64,000 nucleotides of DNA from Vicia villosa (lineage: Eukaryota > Streptophyta > Magnoliopsida > Fabales > Fabaceae). The stretch is from positions 144,150,731 through 144,214,730 of the forward strand of contig NC_081180.1 in the NCBI RefSeq assembly GCF_029867415.1. The letters are read 5' to 3'. The notes under the pieces are model-generated. The model did not search any database. It worked only from the letters and a program-made list of their open reading frames with translations, and had not been told where the DNA came from. Position numbers and translations under genes: made by a program. This document shows positions 12,756-23,542 of this stretch, piece by piece; the first letter of the stretch is position 1, and each line of letters begins with the position of its first letter.

Positions 12756-13173
12756 ATTAATTATGTATTTTGAATGAATCATTATTATAAATGGAGTTTG
12801 TAGTGGTTTCTCATTGGCCTACAAGGGAGAGCTGATAGTTTGAGATTGGGCTGATAGTTTGTAGTTATAATTGAGCCAAAATAATTAATTTTCTCCTTAG
12901 CTAGCAAAAAATAATCGATTCTCCTTAGCTGATAGTTTGAGATTGGGCTAATAGTTTGTAGTTTAATCAATTATATTAAATAGTTATCACAAATTGAATT
13001 ATATAATTTGATTGAATATTCCTTCATTATAATTTGTCAAATAAAATATTATTATTTTTATAACTTTTTCAATTTTAACCAAAACTTAATCTTTTACTAA
13101 TATCTTTTATTTTTCTCAATCACAATGCGCGAAAACGACGGGTACCCGTGCGAACGCACGGATAAGACACTAG

Positions 13174-13610
13174 TTTTCACTATCTTTTATGCAGATAGGA
13201 CTTAAAGGTCACATTGAAAGTTGGACTAACAGGTTGTAGGAAGTTGGTTCCTTAACTATTTAAATCACTTTCTCACACTCCAAAATGGAAGTGTTCATTT
13301 TGAAGTTAATGTTTCCACGACTTATCCTAGCCATGATTCTTCTAAAACCTGGTAATAAAACATACATGTTCCAAAATATTTGAAACTGTTTCATTTTTCA
13401 TACTTTTACAAATGTCTTTGGCTCTTTACTGCTTAATTTTCCTCCCTCTGTTGTGTATGCCTAATGTTAATCTTCAATAATATGTTACATGCAGAAAACG
13501 CCGAATTCGTCTAATTGAAAGAGGGAAAATAAAGATCTAAAAAATGAGAAAGAGGATAAGAGATTTTTTTTCTTTTGTCTGTGTAAGCTATTGCAGTGTG
13601 AGGAAGATAT
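13174..13610. other. Short intergenic stretch, nothing recognised
   Basis: It lies between the Helitron 3' end and the target duplication of the Mutator-like element. No coding potential or repeat family was recognised. Confidence 0.7.
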
Positions 13611-13680
13611 TTAAATTCGAAAATTTCTTTATCCACCTCTTTATGTGGGTACCCCCAGCGAAAACCCCAACTTGCCCTTG

Positions 13681-13836
13681 CTTCGGAGATGCATCTCCGA
13701 AGTATTTTTTTTCTAAATTTTCCCAGACTTCGGAAGTGCACTTCCGAAAACACCAAATGGGTGGTGTTTTCGGAGATGCACTTCCGAAAACACCTTTTTT
13801 CACATTTTGGGGGGTTTCGGATATGCACTTCCGAAT
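13681..13836. repeat. Palindrome cluster TTCGGAAGTGCACTTCCGAA, left subterminal
   Basis: Four copies (about 13681, 13728, 13768 and 13816), the second being a perfect 20-bp palindrome. They lie 60-220 bp inside the left end of the Mutator-like element and downstream of the PMD stop codon. Confidence 0.88.
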
Positions 13837-14059
13837 TATGCAGAAATTGTGTTTTTTTTATGTTTTTCTTAACAGTCCCGTATTTTTAATTAAACGAAAA
13901 CGCTGAACAAAATAAACGACATATCAACATAAAATACTAATATGATAAATAAAATCCAAATAATATATATATACAAAACGAGTAATAGTGTGAAAAATAC
14001 AATCCGAATACAAGAAAAATAAACCCGAACCCCTACTGGGTATGCCTAACCCTCACTCC

Positions 14060-16043
14060 CTATGACCTCCTCTGCCTCCTATATGCCGCCGCATGGCCCG
14101 CATCAGCGACCATCCTCTCCACCACGGAGATTGCCTCTGGACCGCCCAGATCAATGATACCTCGCTCTAACGCGTCCCTCCCAAGCAGCTCTATCCGCTG
14201 GCAGATCGGCAGGAGATCAATGGCATGGTCATCCTCGGCCTGCTGGTTCTCTAGGACCTCCTCGTATGCTGGCCTAGGAGCGCCGGGAGCGTCGGGTGTC
14301 ATTAGAGGATGTGACACCCGATAGAACCATGTGACATACCCCTCCACACTGTGCCAGTCCTGGGTGACCTGTATGCGACGATACTCCTCCGGGACCACAT
14401 GACGCTCCCAATCTGCAAATATGCTAGTGAGCTCCACTCGGGTAACTGTGTCGGGAGCAGCCTCAAAAGGTGACCTGGGTATCATCTGCACAAATCCAAA
14501 CTGCCACATGCACCGCTCAGGGAGTTACCTCACCATGGTGTTGGTCCCGCATGCCAACCAGCCAAAATATAACGAGATGCGGTCAAAGGCGACAACAGCA
14601 GTGTAGTCACTGAATGGCCTCCAACTAATGTCATCGTGAGCTGTGCGGTCGAGGTACCCACGATATGGTCCCACTGTATTGTTCTCCCTTTGGAGAACGT
14701 ATTGGGCGGCCCTGGGCATGGCGTCCTTGTATGCCGGATCAATGTGGAAGCCGTGGATGCGGGGGAAGTAGGAGATGATCCAGCCCTGAAACACAAACAC
14801 GATAATGTATTAAAAATAAATACGAACCATAAATAAATGTGAAACAATTAAAATGAAATGTACCGTCAAGAATGTGGCAGATCCGGTCAACTGCCTGGTC
14901 CTCCAGTTGGAGGCCTCATTCAGCTTCTGGTTTAGGTATACCAAAATAGCTGACCCCCAGTTCCACGGGTGAACGATAGTCAAGTCCATGAAGTAGCGGA
15001 GGTAGGTCACGTCGACGTATCTTGCACTCTTTTCCACAAAGAGTGCAGTGCCTACCAAAAACATTAAACAGCACCGGAGAGCGCAGGCACGGTGATACTC
15101 TATAAATAGGCCGTTCTCCGCATCCTCGGATTCGGCCGCCGCCACCAAGTGGTGCTCGTAATAATCGCTCAATGTGGAGAACCGGATATGAGGCCCATTT
15201 GTCGTCCGACACTCAAAATCAACCATATCTGATTCCATACCCAGATAGACCGCCATCCAGTTGATCGCATCGACCCTCTGGATCCGGGAATGGTTCAGCA
15301 GCATTCCCCTAATCGGCAAGTGGAGAAGACACTGCACATCGTGCAAGGTGATCGTCATCTCCCCAACCAGTAAGTGGAAAGAAGACGTCTCCCTATGCCA
15401 CCGCTCCACAAAGCCCCCCTGTATGCCGTGGCTGATGGTGGTATACCCGGTCATGCACAACCCACCTAGCCCTGAAGCTGTCACCGCATCATTAAACCAC
15501 TGCGCCTCTGGTTTAAAGAGACCAAAAATCTTTCGGGCGTGGTTCACCATTTTTAAAGTCACCCTTTCCTGTTACAACAAAAACAAAATCAAAAAACATT
15601 GTTAATCATTAAAAAGGAATAAAAAGCTAAATAAAAAACGATTAAAATAATAAAGTAGGACAAATTATAAAAAATACCTCTCCCTCTCAGACACGTCGAG
15701 CGACCTGCTCGTGGTAGGAAATCAGCACGGACGTGTCACTGGACCCTCCCGGGTAGCCCTCCTCCTCCTCCTTCCCGTGCGGAAGGTCAACATCCAGTAC
15801 CTCCTCCTCCGCCTCCTGGTATCTAACTGCCTCTTCCTCCTCCCGTACCTCCTCCTGACGGGAAGAAGATACCTTAGCCAGCCGACTCCTCGATCCAGAC
15901 GAGGAACCGGGCTCATCAGTATGTACGGGTGCTTGCACTCCACCCTGTCCCCGCGTCGATGCAAGCTGCGCCGCACGCTCGCGTCTAGCCGACGCTGTTT
16001 GTGTCTCTCTCCCCTGTCTGATACGTGCTGGGTTGCCTGCCAT
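14060..16043 (-). pseudogene. Plant mobile domain (PMD/MAIN-like) protein, two stop codons
   Basis: Three exons can be followed on the minus strand: 16043-15678, 15568-14864 and 14785-14060 (599 codons including stops), all joined at GT/AG sites in frame. Exon 1 codes for a low-complexity Arg/Glu/Ser-rich head. Exons 2 and 3 match the plant mobile domain (PF10536; annotated in plants as MAIN-like or serine/threonine phosphatase 7 long-form homologue), with the family-typical WFNDA, RWHRETSSFH and LHDVQCLLHLP blocks. Two in-frame stops break it: TGA at 15689-15687 (at a position usually Trp) and TAA at 14527-14525 (after TMVR). PMD genes are known both as host genes and as passengers of Mutator-type TEs; here the target duplication shows it is a passenger. 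A spliced variant avoiding the stops is not obvious. Confidence 0.82.
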
Positions 16044-16114
16044 ATTCTTGAAACAATTGAAATCCATAAAAATGCGAAATAATTAAAAAAATAAAAAAAC
16101 CACTTCTGGACACA

Positions 16115-16665
16115 TTTCGGAAGTTCATTTCCGAAACTGGTGTGGGAGGTGTTTTCGGAAATGAACTTCCGAAACACCCATGCGAACTCCATTTCTGCAG
16201 CTTTCATGGCAGACCCCAAAATTAGTAGTTCAAACATGTTATAATGCTTCTAAACAACCTAAATACTACTAACAACCTACCCCTATATCATTTTTGTAAT
16301 TTCTAACAACCCTAACATGCATTTCAATCATGGATCTAAAGATTAAGAAACTTACAAATTGAAGTGATTGAGAAGCTTTTGAATGTAATAGAGCAAGTAG
16401 AAACAACCTTTGATGTAGCCTTGGAAGTTGGTTTGCAAAAAATCTCTTTGAGGTTGATTTTGAAATTGATTTAGGGTAAATGAATTGGGGGGAGGGGCTG
16501 TTTTGCTTAATCTGCTAAACGCGCAGTATTTCGGAAATGCACTTCCGAAATCCTGTTTTCGGAAATGCATTTCCGAAATAAGACAAATTTTGAAAAAAAA
16601 AGTGTTTTCGGAGATGCATATCCGAAAACAACATTTTTTTGCACTTCGGAAATGCATTTTCGAAA
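16115..16665. repeat. Palindrome cluster, right subterminal and PMD upstream region
   Basis: Six copies of the same palindrome type: two at 16115-16136 and 16153-16174 (70-130 bp upstream of the PMD start) and four at about 16529, 16558, 16606 and 16644 (70-200 bp inside the right end). Translated in any frame they give repetitive FRKCISE-type peptides, which explains several spurious reading frames here. Confidence 0.88.
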
Positions 16666-16742
16666 CAAGGGGCATTTTGGGGTTTTCACCAGGGGTCACC
16701 AAAAAGACAGAGGGGGTGGATAAAGAAATTCTCTTAAATTCG

Positions 16743-17221
16743 GAAAAGTATAAACCGCTCAGGATAGATCATAGAGTGAAACTACTATTTTGACCATATG
16801 ATTTTTAGTTATTCATCTTCCAGATGACATCGACATGTTAATTATTAATTTTAAAATTAGTTACTCTTTAGCTTTATTTTTCTTACAGAATAAATATTGG
16901 TTGTTCAATTTATTTCTTCCATCTCTGACAAAATTATCACATTTATTTTAGGTTGATTGAGAGAATTTGAGGATGATTGAGATTATTGTAGATTTTAATA
17001 TGATTTTATTCTGTTTAGATCCTAATTTGATGATTTCTGAAGATTTAACTTGAAATATTATGGAGATTTGATTGATTCTTTTTTGGGATGATTTGATGTA
17101 ACTTACTCATGAAAGTTTGGATGAAGTTCTTTGGTTAATAATTGATTGTTTTTTCTCCTCTGAAAATCCGATGCCTTTAAAATCTATGCAAACATGTAAA
17201 AACAAACTCCTCTTTTTTTAT
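16743..17221. other. AT-rich spacer, no gene seen
   Basis: A/T-rich with GATTTGATTGATT-type low-complexity sequence. Nothing recognisable. Confidence 0.7.
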
Positions 17222-17731
17222 TCCAATTCTAATTTCTATTTAAATATTACGTATTTGTTAGACTTCGTGGAAACTTTGAAAAAATCTACTATGATTCTTA
17301 AATATTAATATTGGTTGTTGCAATAATTAAATTCTTTGAATGATGAGATTTCTATGGCTCCACTTTGATTCCAACATAATTTAACTTTAACTAAAATATA
17401 TATTTTTTATTTATTTGATTTTTATCAAATCATATCTAATAAAAAGAGGGTTTCAAAAGAATTTATTGATATAGTATTCTAATTTTAATTTCTACTTAAA
17501 TATTACGTATTTGGTAGACTTCGTGGACACTTTGGAAAAATCTACTATGATTCTTAAATACTAATATTCGTTGTTGCAATAATTAAATTCTTTGAATGAC
17601 GAGATTTCTATGGCTCCTTTGATTCCAACATAATTTAACTTTAACTAAAATATATGTTTTTTATTTATTTGATTTTTATCAAATCATATCTAATAAAAAG
17701 AGGGTTTCAAAAGAATTTATTGATATAGTAT
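17222..17731. repeat. Tandem duplication, two ~255-bp copies
   Basis: The block from about 17222 to 17477, containing ATATTACGTATTTGTTAGAC and ending AAGAATTTATTGATATAGTA, is repeated at about 17478-17731 with few differences. The period measured on the ATTACGTATTTG motif is 256 bp. No coding potential. Confidence 0.85.
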
Positions 17732-18125
17732 AAGTAAAAGATAAATCAAAATTAGTGTTGATATTTATTAAAATATTAATCATATAGAAAACCTTTTATA
17801 AACAAAAGGGTTAAATATACAAATCCCCTGTAATAGTAGGGGAATTCGTTTTAAGCCACTGTAATTTTTTTTTTACCAAATTGCTTTAAAGATTCTTTCA
17901 TCACCATTAATCACTAACCTACTAACCTTCCTCACACTCATAAGAAAACAACACCATTCAATTCGAATCCATCATCATCAACCTTCCTCACCAACACAGT
18001 ACCATTAAAAGAGCCATTGATAATTAAGTATATTTTCTTTATTGTTTAACACAGCTTATTAATTTGTTCATAGTTTATGTTCCTTAATTTGTTCACAGTT
18101 TATGTACTTTCTTTTGGTTTGCAAA
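17732..18125. other. Spacer with a TE-end-like motif, no gene seen
   Basis: A segment starting GGGTTAAATATACAAATCCCC at about 17809 resembles the outer end of legume Mutator-type MITEs, but no matching opposite end was found. The rest is unassigned. Confidence 0.5.
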
Positions 18126-18660
18126 ATGGAGCATTCAGCTCCGTCGCCGAAAAAAGAAGATGAAGACTTACACGAAGGCGACGATGAAGTGATGAGCGAA
18201 GTCCACCTCAGATGCCCACCCAGATTCTCCGGACCACACATTTCCCGTTTCATAATTTCCTTTCTTATTCAACCAATATTCCCTTTATACTTCACTTTAC
18301 TCAATTCAATTTCAATTTTTCTGTAACTGAAACTGAACTCAGATGCAGCAACAATAAGCCACATACTGGAGGTGATATGAGATGGGATGCAATCAACATG
18401 GTTTTAAAAGGGTCAAAGGAACAGGAACATTGGAAGTGTTTAGGCTTGTGAAACGTGTTGGTTATGGTGACATTGGAAGTGTTTATCTTGTTGAGCTTAA
18501 AGGAACATGAACATTCTATGCCATGAAAGTTATGGATAAGGCTTCACTTTCTTACCAACCTTGTATTCTTATTTTGAAAATGAAAAGTATTACAGTTTGG
18601 TTATGGAGTTTTGTAGTTGTGGTAGTTTGCATTCACTCAGTTTCTGTAAATGAAAAGTAT
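18126..18660 (+). pseudogene. AGC (AGCVIII-type) protein kinase fragment, joined to an unknown exon-like piece
   Basis: From about 18340 the plus strand codes for pieces typical of plant AGCVIII kinases: a KPHTGGDMRWDAI block before the kinase domain, then GYGDIGSVYLVEL (glycine loop) and [11 protein letters not shown] (the ATP-binding Lys segment), then after a deletion a [16 protein letters not shown] block. The pieces lie in different frames and contain an in-frame TGA, so this is a truncated, dead copy with no catalytic loop. The Glu/Asp-rich reading frame 18126-18326 just upstream is not part of that family and I do not recognise it. Two unrelated fragments side by side suggest capture by a transposon, but no element ends were identified. 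Confidence 0.62.
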
Positions 18661-19461
18661 TACAGTTTCTGTAAATGAAAAGTATCTGTGTGTCAATATG
18701 ACACCACCAACAATTAGTAGCATTCAACAAGCTGTAGAGGGATGTCATCACAGTTCTTTCTCTGTTGAAGATTTTGACTAAGTTTCATTGTTTCAGTGAG
18801 AGAAAGTAAGTACACTACACACAGATTCAAGATGTCCCACAACGTTTGATATACACACATAATTAGTATTTATATACCAATTAATCATAAGTCTACGCAA
18901 GTTGAAAATAATATGAGTGTATGTGTGGTGACTGGGCTTCTAGTCAAATCTAAATGGGTGTAGGCCCAAATGTAACATTTTGATAATTTCTAAAAAATGC
19001 CCAAATGTAACATTTTGATAATTTCTAAAACATATTAATAAAAATAATTTAAGAAAAAAATAATTTCTAAAAAATATTAATAAAAAAATTTAAGAAAACG
19101 TAAAAAAAATAAATATAAAATTATTTAAAAAAATTATTCCACGTGGAATTTAAATAATAGCTAAAAATTTAAACAAAAGTCCACATGGACTGCCAAAAAT
19201 GGAATCTGTGCTGAAATAATGCATCTGGGCCATAGCGAAGGAATCTAAATATTACGAGGGATATGATTATAGAATAAATTTATGTCATAAAATGATTTTT
19301 TTAACATATACATACCTTTTTAATCAATATTTGTCACTTTGTATTCATCATTTATTTCTATATTTATAAATGTATTATGCATAATAAATTTATATGTTTT
19401 ATATAAATTCATTTGTTTCATTATACATAATATTTTGTAAACATAGAGTTAATATAAAAAT
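18661..19461. other. Intergenic, short direct repeat at 18968-19032
   Basis: AAATGTAACATTTTGATAAT occurs twice 33 bp apart near 18968 and 19001. Around 19140 and 19185 there are inverted CCACGTGG/TCCACATGGA-like motifs. No coding potential. Confidence 0.6.
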
Positions 19462-20032
19462 GGGTTAAGTATGTTTTTGGTCCTATAAATATTGGCTTAA
19501 GTATGTTTTTGGTTCCTATAAATATTTCAAATTTCATTTTTAGTCCCTATTAAAAAAATGACATATTTTAGTCTCTATAAAAGTTATATGCATGCAGTTT
19601 TAGTCCTTGTTATTTTTTAAAATTTTGAAAACTGTTTAATTACTCTTAAACTTTTAAATTTTTGAACAATTTTTTCATACGTGTTTAGAATACTATAAGA
19701 TATTTCTTTTCCAAATTATAGAATTTTTTAAAATGAGAAAAATTAAATATGAATTTTTTAAATATCAAAAGATAATGATAAAAGTAATGTAAATTTCGAC
19801 TTAGAAATTAAATTTTCAGTTCTTTTTTTCGAGAAACTTTTTATAAAGTTATAAACATGTTTGTAAAATAATCATTCAAAAATAGTTAACATACACCAGT
19901 TTAATAATAGGGACTAAAACTACGTGCATAATAATTTTGTGGGGACCAAAACATGTCATTTTTTTAATAGGGACCAAAAACAAAATTTGATAATTTTATA
20001 AGAACCAAAAACATACTTAACCCTGTAAAAAT
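19453..20032. mobile_element. Mutator-type MITE (562 bp) with 9-bp target duplication
   Basis: Ends are GGGTTAAGTATGTTTTTGG (19462 on) and CCAAAAACATACTTAACCC (to 20023). Inverted similarity continues inwards through GGTCC...TATTAAAAAAATGACAT-type sequence. Flanks TATAAAAAT (19453-19461) and TGTAAAAAT (20024-20032) differ at one of nine bases. The left end is partly duplicated (a second TTAAGTATGTTTTTGGTTCC about 34 bp inside). No coding sequence. Confidence 0.75.
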
Positions 20033-20900
20033 TGATAAATATATTTACACTAATATTATAAAAACTCAAAATATTTTTTTAAATTTTTAATAAATTTTAC
20101 TCTATTCTTAAATATATATTAATAAATTTATACTTATATAAAAGCGAGCTAACAATAGTTTATATTATGTTGAATTTTTTAATTAAAATTAAAATTTTTT
20201 AGACTTATAAAATTACTAAAACAAAACATAATAGAATCTTAAAAAGTTATTAATCATAAAGTTAAAATTGACTAATAATTGTTTAGATCTTGAGGGAGAA
20301 ATACATGGATGAAAGAGATAAGACAAATGTTAGACTAATACAAGTACTTTCTAACAATTTATCAAATGAATAATACTCTTGATACTTTTAATCTCAGTTT
20401 TAAATAAATTTAGCATGCATGCAAAATGAATTGGTTTATGGTGAAGGTATCAATGTAAAATGAATTGGTTTATTGTAAATGTATAGACAAATTAAATAAT
20501 TGAAAATGCATAACCACTTTAATTTATCCTTTTGAGTTATGGTATAGTAGAGAAGTTGTTTGTTTATTAAACTTCAAGACTAGTTGAAAGTGTCTTGTTT
20601 TAAAACGAGATATATAAACGACATAAAAAAAAAATCAAAAGTGTCTCAAAACAAAATAAAAAGAAGAAAAAAAGAAGGAAGATAAAATTGTAAACTCCCA
20701 TATTCACAAATACCGCAATCAAAGATAGATTAGAACTCAAGACAGAGAATCACTATTAAAGTAGCAACATCATCTTAAAGCAATTTAGAACTACCTGTAA
20801 AAAAACCATATCACACTCTTGAACTGCTGTTGGGTTAAACAAAGGTTTCAATTTACAAGTTAGCTAGAAAAAGAACAAGAATAAGTTGGTTCATACCAAG
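20033..20900. other. AT-rich spacer, no gene seen
   Basis: No open frame of note, no recognised repeat. A short near-duplication AATGAATTGGTTTATTGT/AATGAATTGGTTTATGGT lies near 20430 and 20460. Confidence 0.6.
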
Positions 20901-20929
20901 GTATCATTTATAGATGAGAGAGACACTCC

Positions 20930-21215
20930 TATCTTTCACGTCTTTCTCATTAATCGGCGTACCTAAAAAGATGAAGTCATTTATGGATTTCCAAATAGTC
21001 CACACCACCCTATAATTCTAGCCAAACCTTCCAAGGGAGAAAAACCCCAAACAACAAGATTAAATTTTACGGCAAGACCATTTTCTTATATAGTACATAA
21101 AAATCATATATCATAGACTAGCCAGCATTTTGCAAGTAATAAACAAATGAGAGACATATCTAATAAATCCATCACACAATCCACAAGATAGACCATCAGG
21201 GTCAATAATAATTTC
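20930..21215 (-). pseudogene. Remnant of non-LTR (LINE-type) reverse transcriptase C-terminus
   Basis: On the minus strand, broken frames read a zinc-binding pattern (CGLCDG ... SHLFITCKML) followed by a VWTIWKSINDFIFLGT-like block. This is the zf-RVT region found at the end of plant LINE ORF2 proteins. Stops and frameshifts interrupt it. I see no RT core or endonuclease nearby, so it is a short fragment. Confidence 0.5.
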
Positions 21216-21338
21216 TCTTTTAAACAAATTCTCTCTAGCTTAAAATTTATTTTGGAGAAGTTACCAATCTAGTATCTTGGAGCTCAAAAAAGCAATCACC
21301 ACTGGCCAAATCAATTACCAAAGCTAAGTATCGAGTTC

Positions 21339-21689
21339 TATTAGAATTTGACCTAATTTATCCTTACAAAACCAACTTTAAACCAACTTATAATGTGAGC
21401 GGTGTCAGCCTATATAAACTCTTTCAATGCCATATCTCTAACCTATGTTGAATTTGGAATATTTCCAATACACGCCCTCACGTCCAACACTCTTTTTGGG
21501 TTTGGTGCGGGGATTTTAAATGGTGGAAGGCCCAAGGTCCGATTGATAGACTCTGATACCATATTAGAATTTGACTTAACTCACTCTCGTAAAATCAACT
21601 TTAAACCAACTTAAGTGAATAGTATCACTCTATATAAACTCTTCTATTACTTTATCTCTAACCTATGTGAAACTTGAAGATTTCCAATA
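21339..21689 (-). mobile_element. TRIM retrotransposon, 132/128-bp LTRs
   Basis: Two direct repeats, 21339-21470 and 21562-21689, begin TATTAGAATTTGAC and end GATTTCCAATA or similar. Between them are a purine tract on the minus strand (complement of CACGCCCTCAC) and a primer site (complement of CTCTGATACCA, initiator tRNA-Met type). There is no coding sequence. Polarity is minus. The flanks do not give a convincing 5-bp duplication, so the element is older or altered. Confidence 0.7.
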
Positions 21690-22110
21690 GACTCTAGCAT
21701 AAATTACATATGGCTTGAGTTATTTTTGTCTAAACTCCACATCAAATATTTATTTGCAACTTTGTTGTGTAATAATCTAAATGTAGTCATGCTATCATGC
21801 AATCTTATTTTACATACTAGAACCAAATACATTGAACTAAACATTCACTTTCTTCGTGAAAAAGTTGTTGCAAGTAAACTAAAAATTTAACATGTACCCG
21901 ACCCAACTCTAATTGCATATGCTCTTACTAAAACTTTACCAACTCCTATTTTTCTAAACTCGAGAACCAAACTCGAGATTATTTCTCTCATATAACAATT
22001 AGTTTGTAGAAGAGTAGTATTAGAGTAAATATAACAATACAACTGTTTTTAGTGAAATTAATTAGAGTTAGTAAGGGTAGTTACATAAATTAGTTATATT
22101 GTATCTAACT
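21690..22110. other. Spacer; possible copia RNase H relic at its start
   Basis: Around 21780-21960 the plus strand reads pieces similar to the end of copia polyproteins (a CNLILHTRTKYIELNIHFL-like block), heavily mutated. No functional gene is present. Confidence 0.35.
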
Positions 22111-22116
22111 CAATAC

Positions 22117-23074
22117 TATTTCACACAATTAGGGTTGTTAAAAAAATTCAAGAACAGAACCGAACTGTCGAACTGAAGTTAAAATAACTGAACCGTTGTG
22201 TTTGGATAGTGAATCAAACCATTATGCACAAACATTTCTAGAACCAAACTGTAACGAAACTGAACCCAAATCGAACCAGAATTAAAAATGAAAAATGCTT
22301 AAAACAAGTTTAAAAAATTAAAAAAAATTGAAAAATAGCTAAACAGTTCGGTTTGGAAAAAATTATCTTCTAACGGTTCGGAATTTTGAAATGGTATACC
22401 AAATCAATAATTTTGGTTCAGTTTGATTCTTACTAAATTGAAACGGTTCAGTTTAGTTCAACGGAATTTTTACTATGGTTTAGTTCGGTTCAGTTTTTCT
22501 CACGAACCGTACCGTGAACTAGGGGTGTACATGGGTGGGTAAACCCAATAAACCCAGTAAAATCCACCCAAATTGACCCCAGGTTATTGGTGAACCCACA
22601 CCTAACCCTCACAACCCATGGGTTATTAAGTGACTATTTTTTGGCTCTTTTTGGTAATTATATATGTGATGACTTTGATGTTTTTAATCTTGGTTGCTTC
22701 AATCTCGGCCTTTTGAACAACTTTTATTTTGTAAGTAATGATTTTAACTTATTTAAGATGCCGTACTTTAATTATGTGATGCTAATTCTTGTAAGTTATA
22801 AGTATTTTATACAACTTTAGGTATTACTTTAATGTAACTTTAATTTTCGCAAATATGTTTATGATGAATTTTATCATACATTTAGATATTTGATATTTAA
22901 ATAAATAACGGTAATATGTTAAACTATTTATTAAGAAAAAAATATGACACATCATTAATAATTATATAAGAAAAAATTGGATAACCAACTAGCCAACCCA
23001 TAAATTTGTGGTTTTAACCAAACCAATCTAATAATATCGTGGTTGATTATTTTACCTCACCCAAATCAACCTAC
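22117..23074. repeat. Decayed TIR-type elements rich in GAACCGAAC / GGTTCGGTT
   Basis: 22117-22515 begins with AGAACAGAACCGAACTG and ends with inverted AGTTCGGTTCAGTTTTTCTC-like sequence, as in common legume hAT-type MITEs. 22520-23074 begins AGGGGTGTACATGGGTGGGT and ends with weakly inverted ACCCAAATCAACC. Target duplications could not be fixed. The short frame at 22587-22820 is not gene-like. Confidence 0.4.
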
Positions 23075-23411
23075 CATCTTGTTAAGAAGTGTGGTTAGGC
23101 CTAACTCAACCCTACAAAACCGGCTTGTAGGGTGAGGATTGCCACCACTTATAAGGACATGTTCAGGCTATATATTGTCCGATGTGGGACTCTTAACACA
23201 CCCCCTCACGCCTAGGACGGTGGGTGGCCCGATAGCGGAAACCATAGAAGGTGGTCCACCGGATCTTAAACGAGGCTCTTGATACCATGTTAAGAAGTGT
23301 GGTTAGGCCTAACACAACCCTACAAAACCGGCTTGTAGGGTGAGGATTGCCACCACTTATAAGAACATGTTCAGGCCATATATTATCCGATATGGGACTC
23401 TTAACACATCT
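23075..23411 (-). mobile_element. Intact TRIM retrotransposon with CATCT target duplication
   Basis: Two LTRs of 119 and 118 bp (23080-23198 and 23289-23406) flank a 90-bp interior. Read on the minus strand the LTR starts TGTTAAGAGTCCCACATCGG, a motif typical of plant TRIMs. The interior has a primer site (complement of GCTCTTGATACCA) next to the right LTR and a purine tract GTGAGGGGGTG next to the left. Exact 5-bp duplications CATCT lie at 23075-23079 and 23407-23411. The whole element is only 327 bp and codes for nothing. Confidence 0.9.
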
Positions 23412-23542
23412 TCAGCATATATATATATAGATATATATATATAAAAAGCTCTAGACACAACGGAATGTATAAGCCCTACACACACTGTATAAATAGAGTT
23501 ATACCATGCTTTTGCAATGAAATGAACTCATATACAAAATAA

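Larger units (their letters stand above)
1957..13173 (+). mobile_element. Probable Helitron, split by a later LTR retrotransposon
   Basis: The 3' end is distinctive. A perfect 6-bp stem CCGTGC/GCACGG with loop GAAC (13146-13161) is followed 8 bp later by CTAG (13170-13173) and then T, which is the Helitron 3' terminus (hairpin, then CTRR, inserted between A and T). The interior contains a ~39-bp minisatellite, common in Helitrons. The 5' end is a guess: a TCTATATA motif after an A at 1956 has the right TC start, giving about 2.3 kb after excluding the inserted retrotransposon. No Rep/helicase gene is present, so the element is non-autonomous. The 3' end is well supported; the 5' end is not. 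Confidence 0.5.
13611..16742 (-). mobile_element. Mutator-like element carrying a plant-mobile-domain gene
   Basis: Ends are inverted copies of GAAAATTTCTTTATCCACC (from 13619) and GAGAATTTCTTTATCCACC (from 16733 on the other strand), with looser similarity continuing inwards to GAAAACCCC. They are flanked by TTAAATTC(G) at 13611-13619 and 16734-16742, an 8-9 bp target duplication as made by Mutator transposases; one G is shared between duplication and terminus. The ~3.1-kb element has no transposase. It holds a three-exon gene of the plant mobile domain family (broken) and ten or so 20-bp palindromes near both ends. It is therefore a non-autonomous element that needs a transposase from elsewhere. 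Confidence 0.88.

Noticed and set aside
15711..16082. 123-residue plus-strand frame
   Set aside because: It is antisense to the PMD gene exon 1, whose splice sites and domain support the minus strand.
16352..16793. Several frames with FRKCISE-like repeats
   Set aside because: They come from the 20-bp palindromes and change with any frame; there is no evidence of coding.
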